Below, piece by piece: positions 7,655 through 16,693 of a stretch of 64,000 bases of DNA; position 1 is the stretch's first letter, and each line of letters begins with the position of its first letter. The stretch comes from Paraburkholderia sp041321145 (GTDB taxonomy: Bacteria > Pseudomonadota > Gammaproteobacteria > Burkholderiales > Burkholderiaceae). Below the pieces are notes generated by a model. It was not told where the DNA came from. It worked only from the letters and a program-made list of their open reading frames with translations, and searched no databases. The DNA lies in contig NZ_JBGGWA010000005.1 in the NCBI RefSeq assembly GCF_041321145.1, forward strand, positions 310,001 to 374,000, written 5' to 3'. The position numbers were made by a program, and so were the translations under genes.

Positions 7655-8908
7655 CTACTTCCTGTAGATCCGCTTGCGCGTCTGTTCGAGCTGCGCGAGC
7701 ACGTCGTCGAGCTTCGAGGGATCGGAGATGAATTGCTGCATCCCCTTCATCCCTTCATCGGCCATTTCCTTCGTCATGTCGCGATCGTAGAACTGCGCGA
7801 TGCCGCCCTTCGTATTCGCAAGAATCTGGAAGCCGATCTTCGAGATCGGATCCTCGGGCTCAGGCGACTTGCTGTTCGCCGACAGCGAGCCGAGCCCGGC
7901 CGCCAGCTTCGCGCCATTTTCCGGCGTCTCGACGAACGCGAGGAAGGTATGCGCATCCGCCTTGTTCTTCGCCTTCGACGGAATATGCAGCGATTCGACC
8001 GGACCGTCTTCGGCGGTCGGCACCTTCGCGTCGATGATCGGGAACTGGAAGTAGCCCATTTCCGGCTTCACGTTTGGCGGAAAACCTGCCGTGATAAAGG
8101 TGCCCATCAGCATCATCGCGGCCTTGCCCTGGAACAGGAACGGCTGCACCGCATCCAGATCGTAGGAGAGCGAATTGTCGATGAAGTAGCCCGCGTCGAT
8201 CAATTGCTTCCACGTCGTGTAGACTTTTTTCACGCGCGGATCGGTGTACGCAATGTCGCCCGCCATCAGTTTCTGATGGAATGCGTTGCCGTTCAGGCGC
8301 AGGTCGAGGTAATCGAACCAGCCGGCGAGCGTCCATGAATCGCGGCCCGCCACTGCGATCGGTGTGATTCCGGCGGCTTTCAGCTTCTTGCAGTCGTCAA
8401 GAAACTGGTCCCACGTTTTCGGTTCACCGGCAATGCCGACCTTCTGAAACAGATCCTTGCGATAGAACATGCCCCACGAGTAATACACGGTCGGCGCGGC
8501 GTACTGTTTGCCTTTGTAAGACGATGCTTCCTTCGTCGACGCATACATGTCGTTCCAGCCGTTCTTCACCCAGTCGCCGCTCAGGTCTTCGAACAGGCCG
8601 CGCTGGGCGTAATACGCCATCCGCTCGCCGTCATGCCAGTTGACGATATCGGGCGCGACGGTGGAGAGCCAACCGGGCAACTGAACCTTGTACGCCTCTT
8701 CATCGACGAACGATACCTTCACGTCGGTACCGGGATGCGCTTTCTTGAAGTCGTCGATGATCGACTGCCAGACCGCGCGCTGGCTCGCCCCTTTGAACGC
8801 GATGTTGACCGCGAGCGTGCCGGCCTGCGCCGTGCTGACCACGGACGTCCCTGCGGCCGCAGCGGCCAGCGCGAGTGCCAGCAGAATCTTGCGAGGTTTC
8901 AGTGTCAT
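7655..8908 (-). CDS. Sugar ABC transporter periplasmic binding protein
   Basis: A 417-residue extracellular solute-binding protein (CUT1/MalE-like family 1) with a signal peptide of about 29 residues (KILLALALAAAAAGTSVVST, AQA cleavage). The mature part carries the family pattern (IIDDFKKAHPGTDVKVSFVD; VNWHDGERMAYYA; FYRKDLFQKVGI). It captures the sugar in the periplasm for the two permeases downstream. It lies 77 bases after the GH42 gene; a short gap and the same strand suggest one transcript. The substrate is inferred only from the neighbouring beta-galactosidase. Confidence 0.9.
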   Translation of the reverse strand: MTLKPRKILLALALAAAAAGTSVVSTAQAGTLAVNIAFKGASQRAVWQSIIDDFKKAHPGTDVKVSFVDEEAYKVQLPGWLSTVAPDIVNWHDGERMAYYAQRGLFEDLSGDWVKNGWNDMYASTKEASSYKGKQYAAPTVYYSWGMFYRKDLFQKVGIAGEPKTWDQFLDDCKKLKAAGITPIAVAGRDSWTLAGWFDYLDLRLNGNAFHQKLMAGDIAYTDPRVKKVYTTWKQLIDAGYFIDNSLSYDLDAVQPFLFQGKAAMMLMGTFITAGFPPNVKPEMGYFQFPIIDAKVPTAEDGPVESLHIPSKAKNKADAHTFLAFVETPENGAKLAAGLGSLSANSKSPEPEDPISKIGFQILANTKGGIAQFYDRDMTKEMADEGMKGMQQFISDPSKLDDVLAQLEQTRKRIYRK

Positions 8909-8985
8909 GTTGCCGTCTCCTTTATTCCTTGATTTTGCATCGTTGTTGTTACTGCATGGAATCCTTCGGTCAGCGCATCAGGTCG

Positions 8986-10971
8986 TCAGCTCGATCGATA
9001 AACGGCCACGCCCTGTGGTTCGATATTGCGTGAACCGATCACAAAAGCATCGTCGGTGACATCGGAAAGCGTGTGGGGGTGTGCCCCGTAGTTCAATACG
9101 TAGGTCAGCGCACCGCGCCGGCTAATACGCACGTTGTCGCCGGGCGGTATCGTGTCGACGCCCGCTTCCTGGGCGATCTGTGCGAACAGACGGACCGTGA
9201 GCGCATCATCGAAAAGACTCGCGAAGTAATGAAACGCGCCGCTTCGCACATACGCGGGATGGCCGTCCGCAAAACGGGCACGCACGTCGAGCGAAGCCGT
9301 TGTATTGCTCTCGATGAAATCGCGCCAGTGGCGCGCAAAGCCGTCGTCCTTCGCCGCATTCTTACTGTCTACCAGCCGCACCGCTTCGGTCACGTTCGGC
9401 CGCATCGATTCGACGCGCCACACGCGCAGCGGCAGCACCGAGGCAAGCGCACCCGGAGGCAGGTTCGCCGGGATCTGCAAATCGTGCGTCTTCGAACCGG
9501 TGCGCGGGCCGAGCACGACTTGCGCGCCCGTGCTTGCCAGCCGTGCCGCAAAATCATCCGGCACGGCCGGCAGCGGCGGCACGACGATCAGACGGTAGCC
9601 ATCGAGCGGCGCATCGACCGGCACGATATCGACATCGAGGCCAAGCGAACGTAGCGCCGAGTAATACTCGAACGCGAAACGCGGATAGTGAAAGTCCGCA
9701 CCCTGCGGATGAATCTCGAAGAGCCACTTCGCTTCGTAGTCGTAGACGAGGGCGACCTTCGAGCGAATCGCAGCATTGGCATCCGCATTCGCGGCGAGTA
9801 CGGTACGAATCTCATCCGCCACCTGCGCGGCCTCGCTGCCGCCGACGTCCTGCCTGTTATCGGGCGTGTTCAGACCGGCATGCATCTGCTCCTGCGCAAA
9901 CGGCGCCTGGCGCCAGCGGAAATACGACACGCAGCCCGCGCCGTGCGCGAACGCCTCCCAACTCCACAGCCGCACCATGCCAGGCAGTGGCGCGGGATTC
10001 CACTGCGCCCAGTTCACCGGCCCCGGCTGCTGCTCCATCACCCAGAACGGCAGCTTCGACATGCCGCGGTACACGTCATGATTGAACGAAGCAAAGTCGG
10101 GATGCCCGCTGCGCAACCAGCGCGCCTTCACGTCCGGCGCAAACCATTGCTCTTCGAGCGCGCCGAGCGGATAGCTGTCCCAGGCCGCAACATCGAGATC
10201 GGCCGCCACCTTGTAGTGATCGAACTCGGCAAAGAGCTGCATGAAGTTGTGCGCGACCGGCCGCCCCGGCGAATGCGCGCGGATGATCTCGACCTGCATG
10301 CGGTTGTAGCGCGCCACTTCGTCGGACGCGAAACGACGGTAATCGAGCCGATGCGACGGATGCGCTTCGGTAACGGTCGCCACCGGCGCGTCGATCTCGT
10401 CGAAGCCGCGGTATTCCATACTCCAGAACACCGTGCCCCACGCACGGTTCAGTGCATCGATCGTTTGATAGCGTGCCTTCAGCCACTCGCGAAAGCGCTC
10501 CACTGCTGCCGGCGAATAGCTGACCACCGTGTGATGGCAACCGAATTCGTTATCGGTCTGCCAGTACGCAACCGCCGGATGCTTGCCGTAACGCTCGGCA
10601 ACTGCCGTGCAGATCCGCTGCGATGCGGCGAAATACGAAGGCGACGAGAAATCGTAATGACGCCGTGAGCCGAATGCACGCGGACGCCCATCCGCGCCGA
10701 TCGGCAGAATGTCCGGATGACGGTCGATCAGCCACTTTGGCGGTGTCGCGGTCGGCGTGCACATGACGACCTGCAAACCGGCCGCCGCGAGCACGTCGAT
10801 TGCGCGATCGAGCCAGCCCCAGTTGTATTCGCCAGGCGTCGGCTCCATCCGGCTCCACGCAAATTCGGCGATCCGCACCTGCTCGATGCCGAGTGCTTTC
10901 ATCCGGCGAGCGTCGTCTTCCCACATCGACTCTGGCCAGTGTTCCGGGTAATAACAGACTCCAAGGCGCAT
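8986..10971 (-). CDS. GH42 beta-galactosidase
   Basis: A 661-residue glycoside hydrolase of family 42. It opens MRLGVCYYPEHWPES, as typical for the TIM barrel. The acid/base Glu142 lies in QTDNEFGCH and the nucleophile Glu313 in FWVMEQQPGPVNW, each one residue off the positions of the well-studied Thermus enzyme. The C-terminal part has the trimerisation and beta domains. No signal peptide is present, so it hydrolyses imported galactosides in the cytosol. The start at 10971 is chosen for the conserved N-terminus; an earlier in-frame start at 11049 would overlap the ATPase gene. It lies between the transporter ATPase and binding-protein genes in one leftward unit. Confidence 0.92.
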   Translation of the reverse strand: MRLGVCYYPEHWPESMWEDDARRMKALGIEQVRIAEFAWSRMEPTPGEYNWGWLDRAIDVLAAAGLQVVMCTPTATPPKWLIDRHPDILPIGADGRPRAFGSRRHYDFSSPSYFAASQRICTAVAERYGKHPAVAYWQTDNEFGCHHTVVSYSPAAVERFREWLKARYQTIDALNRAWGTVFWSMEYRGFDEIDAPVATVTEAHPSHRLDYRRFASDEVARYNRMQVEIIRAHSPGRPVAHNFMQLFAEFDHYKVAADLDVAAWDSYPLGALEEQWFAPDVKARWLRSGHPDFASFNHDVYRGMSKLPFWVMEQQPGPVNWAQWNPAPLPGMVRLWSWEAFAHGAGCVSYFRWRQAPFAQEQMHAGLNTPDNRQDVGGSEAAQVADEIRTVLAANADANAAIRSKVALVYDYEAKWLFEIHPQGADFHYPRFAFEYYSALRSLGLDVDIVPVDAPLDGYRLIVVPPLPAVPDDFAARLASTGAQVVLGPRTGSKTHDLQIPANLPPGALASVLPLRVWRVESMRPNVTEAVRLVDSKNAAKDDGFARHWRDFIESNTTASLDVRARFADGHPAYVRSGAFHYFASLFDDALTVRLFAQIAQEAGVDTIPPGDNVRISRRGALTYVLNYGAHPHTLSDVTDDAFVIGSRNIEPQGVAVYRSS

Positions 10972-10982
10972 TCGAATGTCCT

Positions 10983-12137
10983 CTATGCGTGATGTTCGAC
11001 GGATTCGAGCGAAGCGGCTGCAAAACCGTCTTCGGCAAACAAATGGCAAGCGCTGCTGGGGACGCGCAAGCTGGCGGTGTCGCCTGGCGCGAGGCGCGTG
11101 TCGCCAGGCGCCTTGGCGATCAGCGCGGCGCCGCCGGGCTGATCGAGGTGGACGTAGCTGTGCTCGCCGAGTTGTTCGACGAGGGAAACGGTGCGGGTCA
11201 AAACGGCGTCTTCCGGGCTGGCCGCGGCCGCGTCGATGAACGTCAGGTGTTCGGGGCGAACGCCGAGCGTGACAGGCTGCGACGCCTGCAGACCATCGCC
11301 GCTCACGGGCACGCGCACGTTTTCGGCGGTGTGATCGAGTGTGACGACCACGCCTTGCGGATCGACCGACGCCACACGCCCCGGCAAAAAGTTCATGCGC
11401 GGCGAGCCGATGAAACCGGCGACGAAGCGGCTCTTGGGACGGTGATACAACTCGAGCGGCGCGCCGATCTGCGCGATGCTGCCGTAGCGCTCGGTGTCCT
11501 TGCCCGCGTGCAGCAGCACGATCTTGTCGGCAAGCGTCATCGCTTCGATCTGGTCATGCGTGACGTACACGACGCTGGCTTTGGCGAACTGCTTATGCAG
11601 CCGCGCGATTTCGATGCGGGTTTGGCCGCGCAGCGTCGCGTCGAGATTGGACAGGGGTTCGTCGAACAGAAACACACCGGGCTCGCGCACAATGGCCCGG
11701 CCAATCGCCACGCGCTGCCGCTGGCCGCCGGACAAGGCCTTCGGCCGACGCTCGAGGAGCGCCTCCAGTTGCAGGATGCGCGCGGCTTCCCGCACCTTGC
11801 GGTCGATTTCGTCCCTCGGGGTTTTGGATAGTTTGAGGCCGAATGCCATGTTCTCGAACACGGTCATATGCGGAAACAACGCGTAGCTCTGGAACACCAT
11901 CGCCACGCCGCGCTGCGCGGCCGGTACGTCGTTGACAATGCGGCCGGCGATCAACAGGTCGCCGTCGCTCGCGTCTTCAAGACCGGCGATCATCCGCAGC
12001 AAGGTGGACTTACCGCAGCCGGACGGACCGAGAAACACGCAGAACTCGTTCTCGCCGATCTCCAGATCGACATCGCGGATCACCAGCGCGCCGTCGCCAT
12101 ACGCCTTCTGCACGCCTCTCAACGAAATGCTCGCCAT
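10983..12137 (-). CDS. Sugar ABC transporter ATP-binding protein, UgpC/MalK type
   Basis: A 384-residue ATPase. Walker A is GPSGCGKST, the signature is LSGGQRQRVAIGRA, Walker B is VFLFDEPLSNLD, and the switch His is in VYVTHDQIEAM. A C-terminal TOBE/MalK-like regulatory domain (about 240-384) distinguishes CUT1 ATPases. It is the first gene of the operon, reading away from the divergent LacI gene. The palindromic operator at 12175-12190 lies 38 bases upstream of its start. Confidence 0.93.
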   Translation of the reverse strand: MASISLRGVQKAYGDGALVIRDVDLEIGENEFCVFLGPSGCGKSTLLRMIAGLEDASDGDLLIAGRIVNDVPAAQRGVAMVFQSYALFPHMTVFENMAFGLKLSKTPRDEIDRKVREAARILQLEALLERRPKALSGGQRQRVAIGRAIVREPGVFLFDEPLSNLDATLRGQTRIEIARLHKQFAKASVVYVTHDQIEAMTLADKIVLLHAGKDTERYGSIAQIGAPLELYHRPKSRFVAGFIGSPRMNFLPGRVASVDPQGVVVTLDHTAENVRVPVSGDGLQASQPVTLGVRPEHLTFIDAAAASPEDAVLTRTVSLVEQLGEHSYVHLDQPGGAALIAKAPGDTRLAPGDTASLRVPSSACHLFAEDGFAAASLESVEHHA

Positions 12138-12174
12138 CGCCTCGACTCCGTGATTTAATCGGCTCGATGTCGAA

Positions 12175-12190
12175 GATTAAGCGCTTAATC
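12175..12190. promoter_or_regulatory. Palindromic LacI-family operator
   Basis: GATTAAGCGCTTAATC is a perfect 16-bp palindrome with the central CG typical of LacI/GalR sites. It lies in the 191-base gap between the ABC/GH42 operon and the divergent lacI-like gene, so it could control both. A second AT-rich half-site resembling it (GATTTAATC, 12152-12160) lies 15 bases away toward the operon. Confidence 0.75.
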
Positions 12191-12328
12191 AGCAGGGCCG
12201 AAAAAATCGATCGCATGCGATCGCTTGGCCTTGCCTGTCTCCGATATCGTTTGACTGTGCGGCAAATGGTGCCGCGCCTTTGGCTACGACGCAAATGTCG
12301 AGCAGCCATCCCAAATATTGAAAACGCC

Positions 12329-13363
12329 ATGCCTACTCTCAGCGAAGTCGCGCGTCACGCCGGCGTCACCCCCGCCACCGTATCCAACGTGCTGCGCAAT
12401 CGCGGCCGGGTCGGCGCGACCACCCGCCAGCGGGTGCTCGACGCCGTCGACGCACTCGGCTATCGCCCGCACCTGGCCGCCCGCGCGCTCGCCGAGGGCC
12501 GCGCACCGACGCTCGCCCTGATGGTGTCGAGCATCGCCAATCCGTTCTATCCGGAGTTCGCGCTCGCTGTCGAACGCGCGGCACGCAGTAGCGGCCACTT
12601 CGTGATCATCTGCAATACGAACGAAGATCCCATGACCGGGCGCGCGTATCTCGACCAGATCGCCGGGACGCTTTCCGAGGGCGTGCTCGTGACGAACGCG
12701 AACCTCGATTTTGCGGACCTTCATACGACCGAGTCGCGTGGCACGCCTGTGGTGCTGTGCATGTGGGAACGTCCCAATGAGCCGCCCGGGCTACCGTGCG
12801 TCGCGGTCGATTTTCGTCTGGCAGGCGAATTGGCCGGAACGCATCTGCTGGAACTCGGCCATCGCCGGATCGGCGCGATCGTCGGCAGCAAGGCCTCCGG
12901 CATTCACGCGGCTCGCTATGACGGTTTTGTCGACGCCTTGCGTGCAGCCGGAGCGCCGAAAAGCCGCGTCAAGCATGCGGCCGATACGATGCAAGGCGGT
13001 TACGCCGCGGCGCGCGCGTTGCTGGAAGCCGATCCGAAACTTACCGCGATCTTCGCGACCAACGATCTGCCCGCGCTCGGCGCAATGCATGCTGCCGCCG
13101 ATCTCGGCCTGAACGTGCCGGGCGATCTGTCCGTGATCGGCATCACAGACATTCAGCTGGCGCGCGAGTCCCGGCCCGCGTTGACGACGGTCGCCGTGCC
13201 GACCGTCGAAGTCGCCGGTCTCGCGGTATCGCTGTTGCGCGAGTTGATCGAATCGTCGTATGGGCAGACGCGGGCCGCTTCGGCAAGCGTGCCGATGCGG
13301 ATTTCCTCCGCACCGGAACTGGTTGTGCGGGCATCGACCGGCGCACCACGCAAGGCGATTTAA
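12329..13363 (+). CDS. LacI-family transcriptional repressor of the galactoside locus
   Basis: A 344-residue regulator. The N-terminal HTH reads PTLSEVARHAGVTPATVSNVL with the hinge helix following (TRQRVLDAVDALGYRPHLAAR), then a periplasmic-binding-type effector domain. The ATG at 12329 places the HTH at residue 2, as usual; the longer frame from 12167 would run through the operator. It is divergent from the ABC/GH42 operon, so it probably represses that operon until a galactoside or a product binds. The effector is unknown. Confidence 0.9.
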   Translation: MPTLSEVARHAGVTPATVSNVLRNRGRVGATTRQRVLDAVDALGYRPHLAARALAEGRAPTLALMVSSIANPFYPEFALAVERAARSSGHFVIICNTNEDPMTGRAYLDQIAGTLSEGVLVTNANLDFADLHTTESRGTPVVLCMWERPNEPPGLPCVAVDFRLAGELAGTHLLELGHRRIGAIVGSKASGIHAARYDGFVDALRAAGAPKSRVKHAADTMQGGYAAARALLEADPKLTAIFATNDLPALGAMHAAADLGLNVPGDLSVIGITDIQLARESRPALTTVAVPTVEVAGLAVSLLRELIESSYGQTRAASASVPMRISSAPELVVRASTGAPRKAI

Positions 13364-13578
13364 CGGCGTGCGCGATTTTTTCCTAATGCACCTCGCACGC
13401 AGAAAATGCCGCGGGGAAAAAGGCTGTTAGCATTTCAATCTGCTTTCACCTGAGTTAGGACTTTCCCGAAGTCCCCGCTCTCGATCCCGCACCGCACCAC
13501 TGCCGCCAATCCCCGCCACGTAAGCCTCTTCGCCCTCATAGCCGCTTCAACAGGTCAACTTTCATCCCGATCGTTTTC

Positions 13579-13628
13579 TTGACGAGCGCGCTCATGCCTG
13601 TTGTACTAAATCAACCAAAGTGATTTAG
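13579..13628 (+). promoter_or_regulatory. Promoter with embedded operator for the second sugar importer
   Basis: The roughly 400-base gap after the LacI gene holds a candidate sigma-70 promoter: TTGACG at 13579-13584, 17 bases, TGTACT at 13602-13607. A perfect inverted repeat, CTAAATCA (13606-13613) and TGATTTAG (13621-13628) with a 7-base spacer, covers the -10 end and the start point. The site suits repression by the ROK protein encoded at the end of the operon. Nothing else was recognised in the gap. Confidence 0.65.
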
Positions 13629-13764
13629 GCGGTCCGTTTCGGAGAGCCTCGGAATCACAACAGGTTTCAAACCAGGTTCCAAATCAGGTTGCACGGGCGC
13701 AGCGTTCGCATGCGCAACCGCCCGAAGTCCACAACATCGTTGCCAATCACCGGAGGAGCGTCCC

Positions 13765-14769
13765 ATGAATCAGAATTCCCGCAGGCATCCTGTCGCCAGG
13801 AAAATCGTGTCGTTGTGCGTAGCGGCATCGGCCGTGTGGTGCGCGAGCGCGAGCCAGGCGGCGGACCAGCCCGTCGTCGGCCTCATCACCAAGACCGACA
13901 CGAACCCGTTCTTCGTGAAGATGAAACAGGGCGCCGAAGCGGCCGCCTCGAAAGACGGCGCCAAGCTGATCGCCGCAGCCGGCAAATTCGACGGCGATAA
14001 CGCAAGCCAGGTCACCGCCATCGAAAACATGATGACGGCCGGCGCGAAAGCGATTCTGATCACGCCTAGCGATACCAAAGCGATCGTGCCGAGCATCAAG
14101 AAAGCACGTGCCGCCGGCGTGATGGTGGTCGCGCTCGACACGCCGACCGATCCGCAAGACGCCACCGACGCCCTCTTCGCCACCGACAACTTCAAAGCGG
14201 GCGTGCTGATCGGCAAGTATGCGAAAGCCGCCATGAACGGCAAGCCCGCGAAGATCGCCACGCTCGATCTCGCGCCCGGCGTGTCGGTCGGCGTGCTGCG
14301 CCATAACGGCTTTCTGGAAGGCTTCGGCGTGAAGGAAGGCGATCCGTCGATCGTCTGCAGCCAGGACACGCGCGGCGATCAGTCCAAGGGTCAGACGGCG
14401 ATGGAAAACTGTCTGCAGAAGTCACCGGGTATCAACGTGGTCTACACGATCAACGAACCGGCCGCGGCGGGCGCTTATCGTGCGCTCAAGGCAGCGGGCA
14501 AGGAGAAGAGCGTGATGATCGTCTCGATCGACGGCGGCTGCGAAGGCGTGCGCAATGTGAAGGCCGGCGCGATTGCCGCGACCTCGCAGCAGTATCCGCT
14601 GAAGATGGCCTCGCTCGGCGTGACGGCGGGTGTCGAGTACGCGAAGACCGGCAAGAAGGTCTCCGGCTATCAGGACACGGGCGTGACGCTGATCACGGAC
14701 AAACCGATGTCAGGCATCGATAGCAAGGATACGAAGTTCGGCCTCGACAACTGCTGGGGCAACAAGTAA
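13765..14769 (+). CDS. Sugar ABC transporter periplasmic binding protein, RbsB/FrcB type
   Basis: A 334-residue family 2 (ribose-type) binding protein with a signal peptide ending near ASASQAA. It then reads VGLITKTDTNPFFVKMKQGAE, the classical start of the pentose/hexose binding fold, and contains VSIDGGCEGVRNVKAG near the hinge. Start and RBS: CGGAGGAG 7-14 bases before the ATG. It is the first gene of a four-gene set (binding protein, permease, ATPase, ROK regulator). The single-domain ATPase downstream resembles the fructose-type Frc system rather than the double-domain ribose/xylose kind, so fructose or a related monosaccharide is a guess. Confidence 0.88.
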   Translation: MNQNSRRHPVARKIVSLCVAASAVWCASASQAADQPVVGLITKTDTNPFFVKMKQGAEAAASKDGAKLIAAAGKFDGDNASQVTAIENMMTAGAKAILITPSDTKAIVPSIKKARAAGVMVVALDTPTDPQDATDALFATDNFKAGVLIGKYAKAAMNGKPAKIATLDLAPGVSVGVLRHNGFLEGFGVKEGDPSIVCSQDTRGDQSKGQTAMENCLQKSPGINVVYTINEPAAAGAYRALKAAGKEKSVMIVSIDGGCEGVRNVKAGAIAATSQQYPLKMASLGVTAGVEYAKTGKKVSGYQDTGVTLITDKPMSGIDSKDTKFGLDNCWGNK

Positions 14770-14858
14770 CGCGCATTGAACGGCGGCCCGCTGCACCGGG
14801 CCGCTACCGGATTGCCGCGTGGCCTGCCCGCCACGCTCATGCATCGAGGACACCTATC

Positions 14859-15845
14859 ATGTCGACCCCTTCCGCGCCCGCGGGCCACTCGCGCACCTTC
14901 GCCGACCGCTTGCCGTCGCTCGCTGAAATCGGACCGCTGATCGCGCTAGTGCTGGCCTGCGGCTTCTTCATTTCGCAGAGCAACCGCTTCCTGTCGTTCC
15001 AGAATCTCTCGCTGATCCTGCAACAGACGATGGTGGTCGCCGTCATTGCCATCGGTCAGACGCTGATCGTGCTGACCGGCGGGATCGATCTGTCGTGCGG
15101 CATGGTGATGGCGTTCGGCTCGATCATCATGACCAAATTCGCGGTTACGCTCGGCGTGCCGCCGATCCTCGCGATTCTGTGCGGTATCGCCGCGAGTACG
15201 CTGTTTGGCGCGCTCAATGGTGTGCTGATCACGCGCATCAAGCTGCCCGCCTTCATCGTCACGCTGGGTACGCTGAACATCGCGTTCGCGCTCACGCAGA
15301 TCTACTCGAACGCCGAGAGCGTCTCGAACCTGCCGGACGCGATCATGTTCCTGGGCAATACGTTCAAACTCGGCCCCGCCGATGTCACCTACGGCACGGT
15401 GCTCACGCTGCTGATGTACGTGGCGACCTGGTTCGTCTTGCGCGACACCGTGCCCGGCCGGCATTTGTACGCGCTCGGCAATAACGCCGAAGCGGCACGC
15501 CTGATGGGCCTCTCGTCGCAAAAGATTCTGCTTACCGTGTATTCGCTGGCCGGTGCGATCTACGGTATCGCCGCGCTATTGTCGGTGTCGCGCACCGGCG
15601 TCGGCGATCCACAGGCGGGGCAAACCGAGAATCTCGACAGCATTACCGCCGTCGTGCTGGGTGGCACCAGTCTGTTCGGCGGACGCGGCTCGATTGTCGG
15701 GACGTTGCTCGGTGCGCTGATCGTCGGCGTGTTCCGCAATGGCTTGACGCTGATCGGCGTCTCTTCGGTCTACCAGGTTTTGATCACCGGCATGCTGGTG
15801 ATTCTCGCGGTTGCCGCGGACAAACTTTCCCATCGTCGCGGTTGA
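14859..15845 (+). CDS. Sugar ABC transporter permease, RbsC/FrcC type
   Basis: A 328-residue CUT2 permease with eight or more hydrophobic helices. Family hallmarks are AIGQTLIVLTGGIDLSCGMV near residues 66-85 and NNAEAARLMGLSSQKI in the cytoplasmic ATPase-contact loop. The C-terminal part reads VVLGGTSLFGGRGSIVGTLL. It is 89 bases after the binding-protein gene, and its stop lies 20 bases before the ATPase start. Confidence 0.92.
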   Translation: MSTPSAPAGHSRTFADRLPSLAEIGPLIALVLACGFFISQSNRFLSFQNLSLILQQTMVVAVIAIGQTLIVLTGGIDLSCGMVMAFGSIIMTKFAVTLGVPPILAILCGIAASTLFGALNGVLITRIKLPAFIVTLGTLNIAFALTQIYSNAESVSNLPDAIMFLGNTFKLGPADVTYGTVLTLLMYVATWFVLRDTVPGRHLYALGNNAEAARLMGLSSQKILLTVYSLAGAIYGIAALLSVSRTGVGDPQAGQTENLDSITAVVLGGTSLFGGRGSIVGTLLGALIVGVFRNGLTLIGVSSVYQVLITGMLVILAVAADKLSHRRG

Positions 15846-15865
15846 GCACTCCACAGGAGCCTGTC

Positions 15866-16663
15866 ATGTCGACACCTACTTCCGCGTCTGCCGTGATGCC
15901 CGTTCTGCAAGCACGCGGACTCGTCAAACGTTACGGCAACGTCACCGCGCTCGATGGTTGCGATTTCGAAGTGCTGCCCGGCGAGATTCTCGCCGTGATC
16001 GGCGATAACGGCGCGGGTAAATCGTCGTTGATCAAGGCGCTCTCGGGCGCCACCGTACCCGATGAAGGCGAAATCCTGCTCGACGGCAAGCCGGTCAAAT
16101 TTCGCAGCCCTTTGGATGCACGCGCTCAAGGCATCGAAACCGTGTATCAGGAACTCGCTGTGGCGCCCGCCATGAGCATCGCGGAAAACCTGTTCCTCGC
16201 CCGTGAACTCGTCAAGCCGGGCTGGCGCGGTTCGATCTTCAAGATGATCGACAAGCGCCGCATGCTCGAAGAAGCGACCGCGCATATGAAGGATCTGCAG
16301 ATCGGCATCCGCTCGATGCGTCAGGCGGTCGAAACGCTATCGGGTGGTCAGCGCCAAGGCGTTGCCGTGGCGCGCAGTGCTGCGTTTGCGCGGCATGTGG
16401 TCATTCTCGACGAGCCTACCGCCGCACTCGGCGTGAAAGAAGGCAACATGGTGCTCGAACTGATCCGCCGCGTACGCGAGCGCGGCTTGCCGGTGATCCT
16501 GATCAGCCACAACATGCCGCATGTGTTCGAAGTCGCGGACCGCATTCATATCCAGCGGCTCGGCAAGCGGGCGGCGGTGGTGAACACGAAAGACATCCAC
16601 ATGTCGGACGCCGTGGCGATCATGACGGGCGCCAGGCAAGCGGACGTCAAGGCGATTGCATGA
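15866..16663 (+). CDS. Sugar ABC transporter ATP-binding protein, single ABC domain (FrcA type)
   Basis: A 265-residue ATPase: Walker A GDNGAGKSS, signature LSGGQRQGVAVAR, Walker B HVVILDEPTAALG, switch VILISHNMPHVFE. CUT2 importers usually have a fused double ATPase of about 500 residues; here there is one domain of about 260, as in FrcA. The ATG at 15866 is preferred because AGGAG lies at 15855-15859; a TTG at 15842 overlapping the permease stop is less likely. It couples ATP hydrolysis to transport through the permease just upstream. Confidence 0.9.
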   Translation: MSTPTSASAVMPVLQARGLVKRYGNVTALDGCDFEVLPGEILAVIGDNGAGKSSLIKALSGATVPDEGEILLDGKPVKFRSPLDARAQGIETVYQELAVAPAMSIAENLFLARELVKPGWRGSIFKMIDKRRMLEEATAHMKDLQIGIRSMRQAVETLSGGQRQGVAVARSAAFARHVVILDEPTAALGVKEGNMVLELIRRVRERGLPVILISHNMPHVFEVADRIHIQRLGKRAAVVNTKDIHMSDAVAIMTGARQADVKAIA

Positions 16664-16693
16664 TGTCTGCATCCTACTGAGCGGCACGCAACG

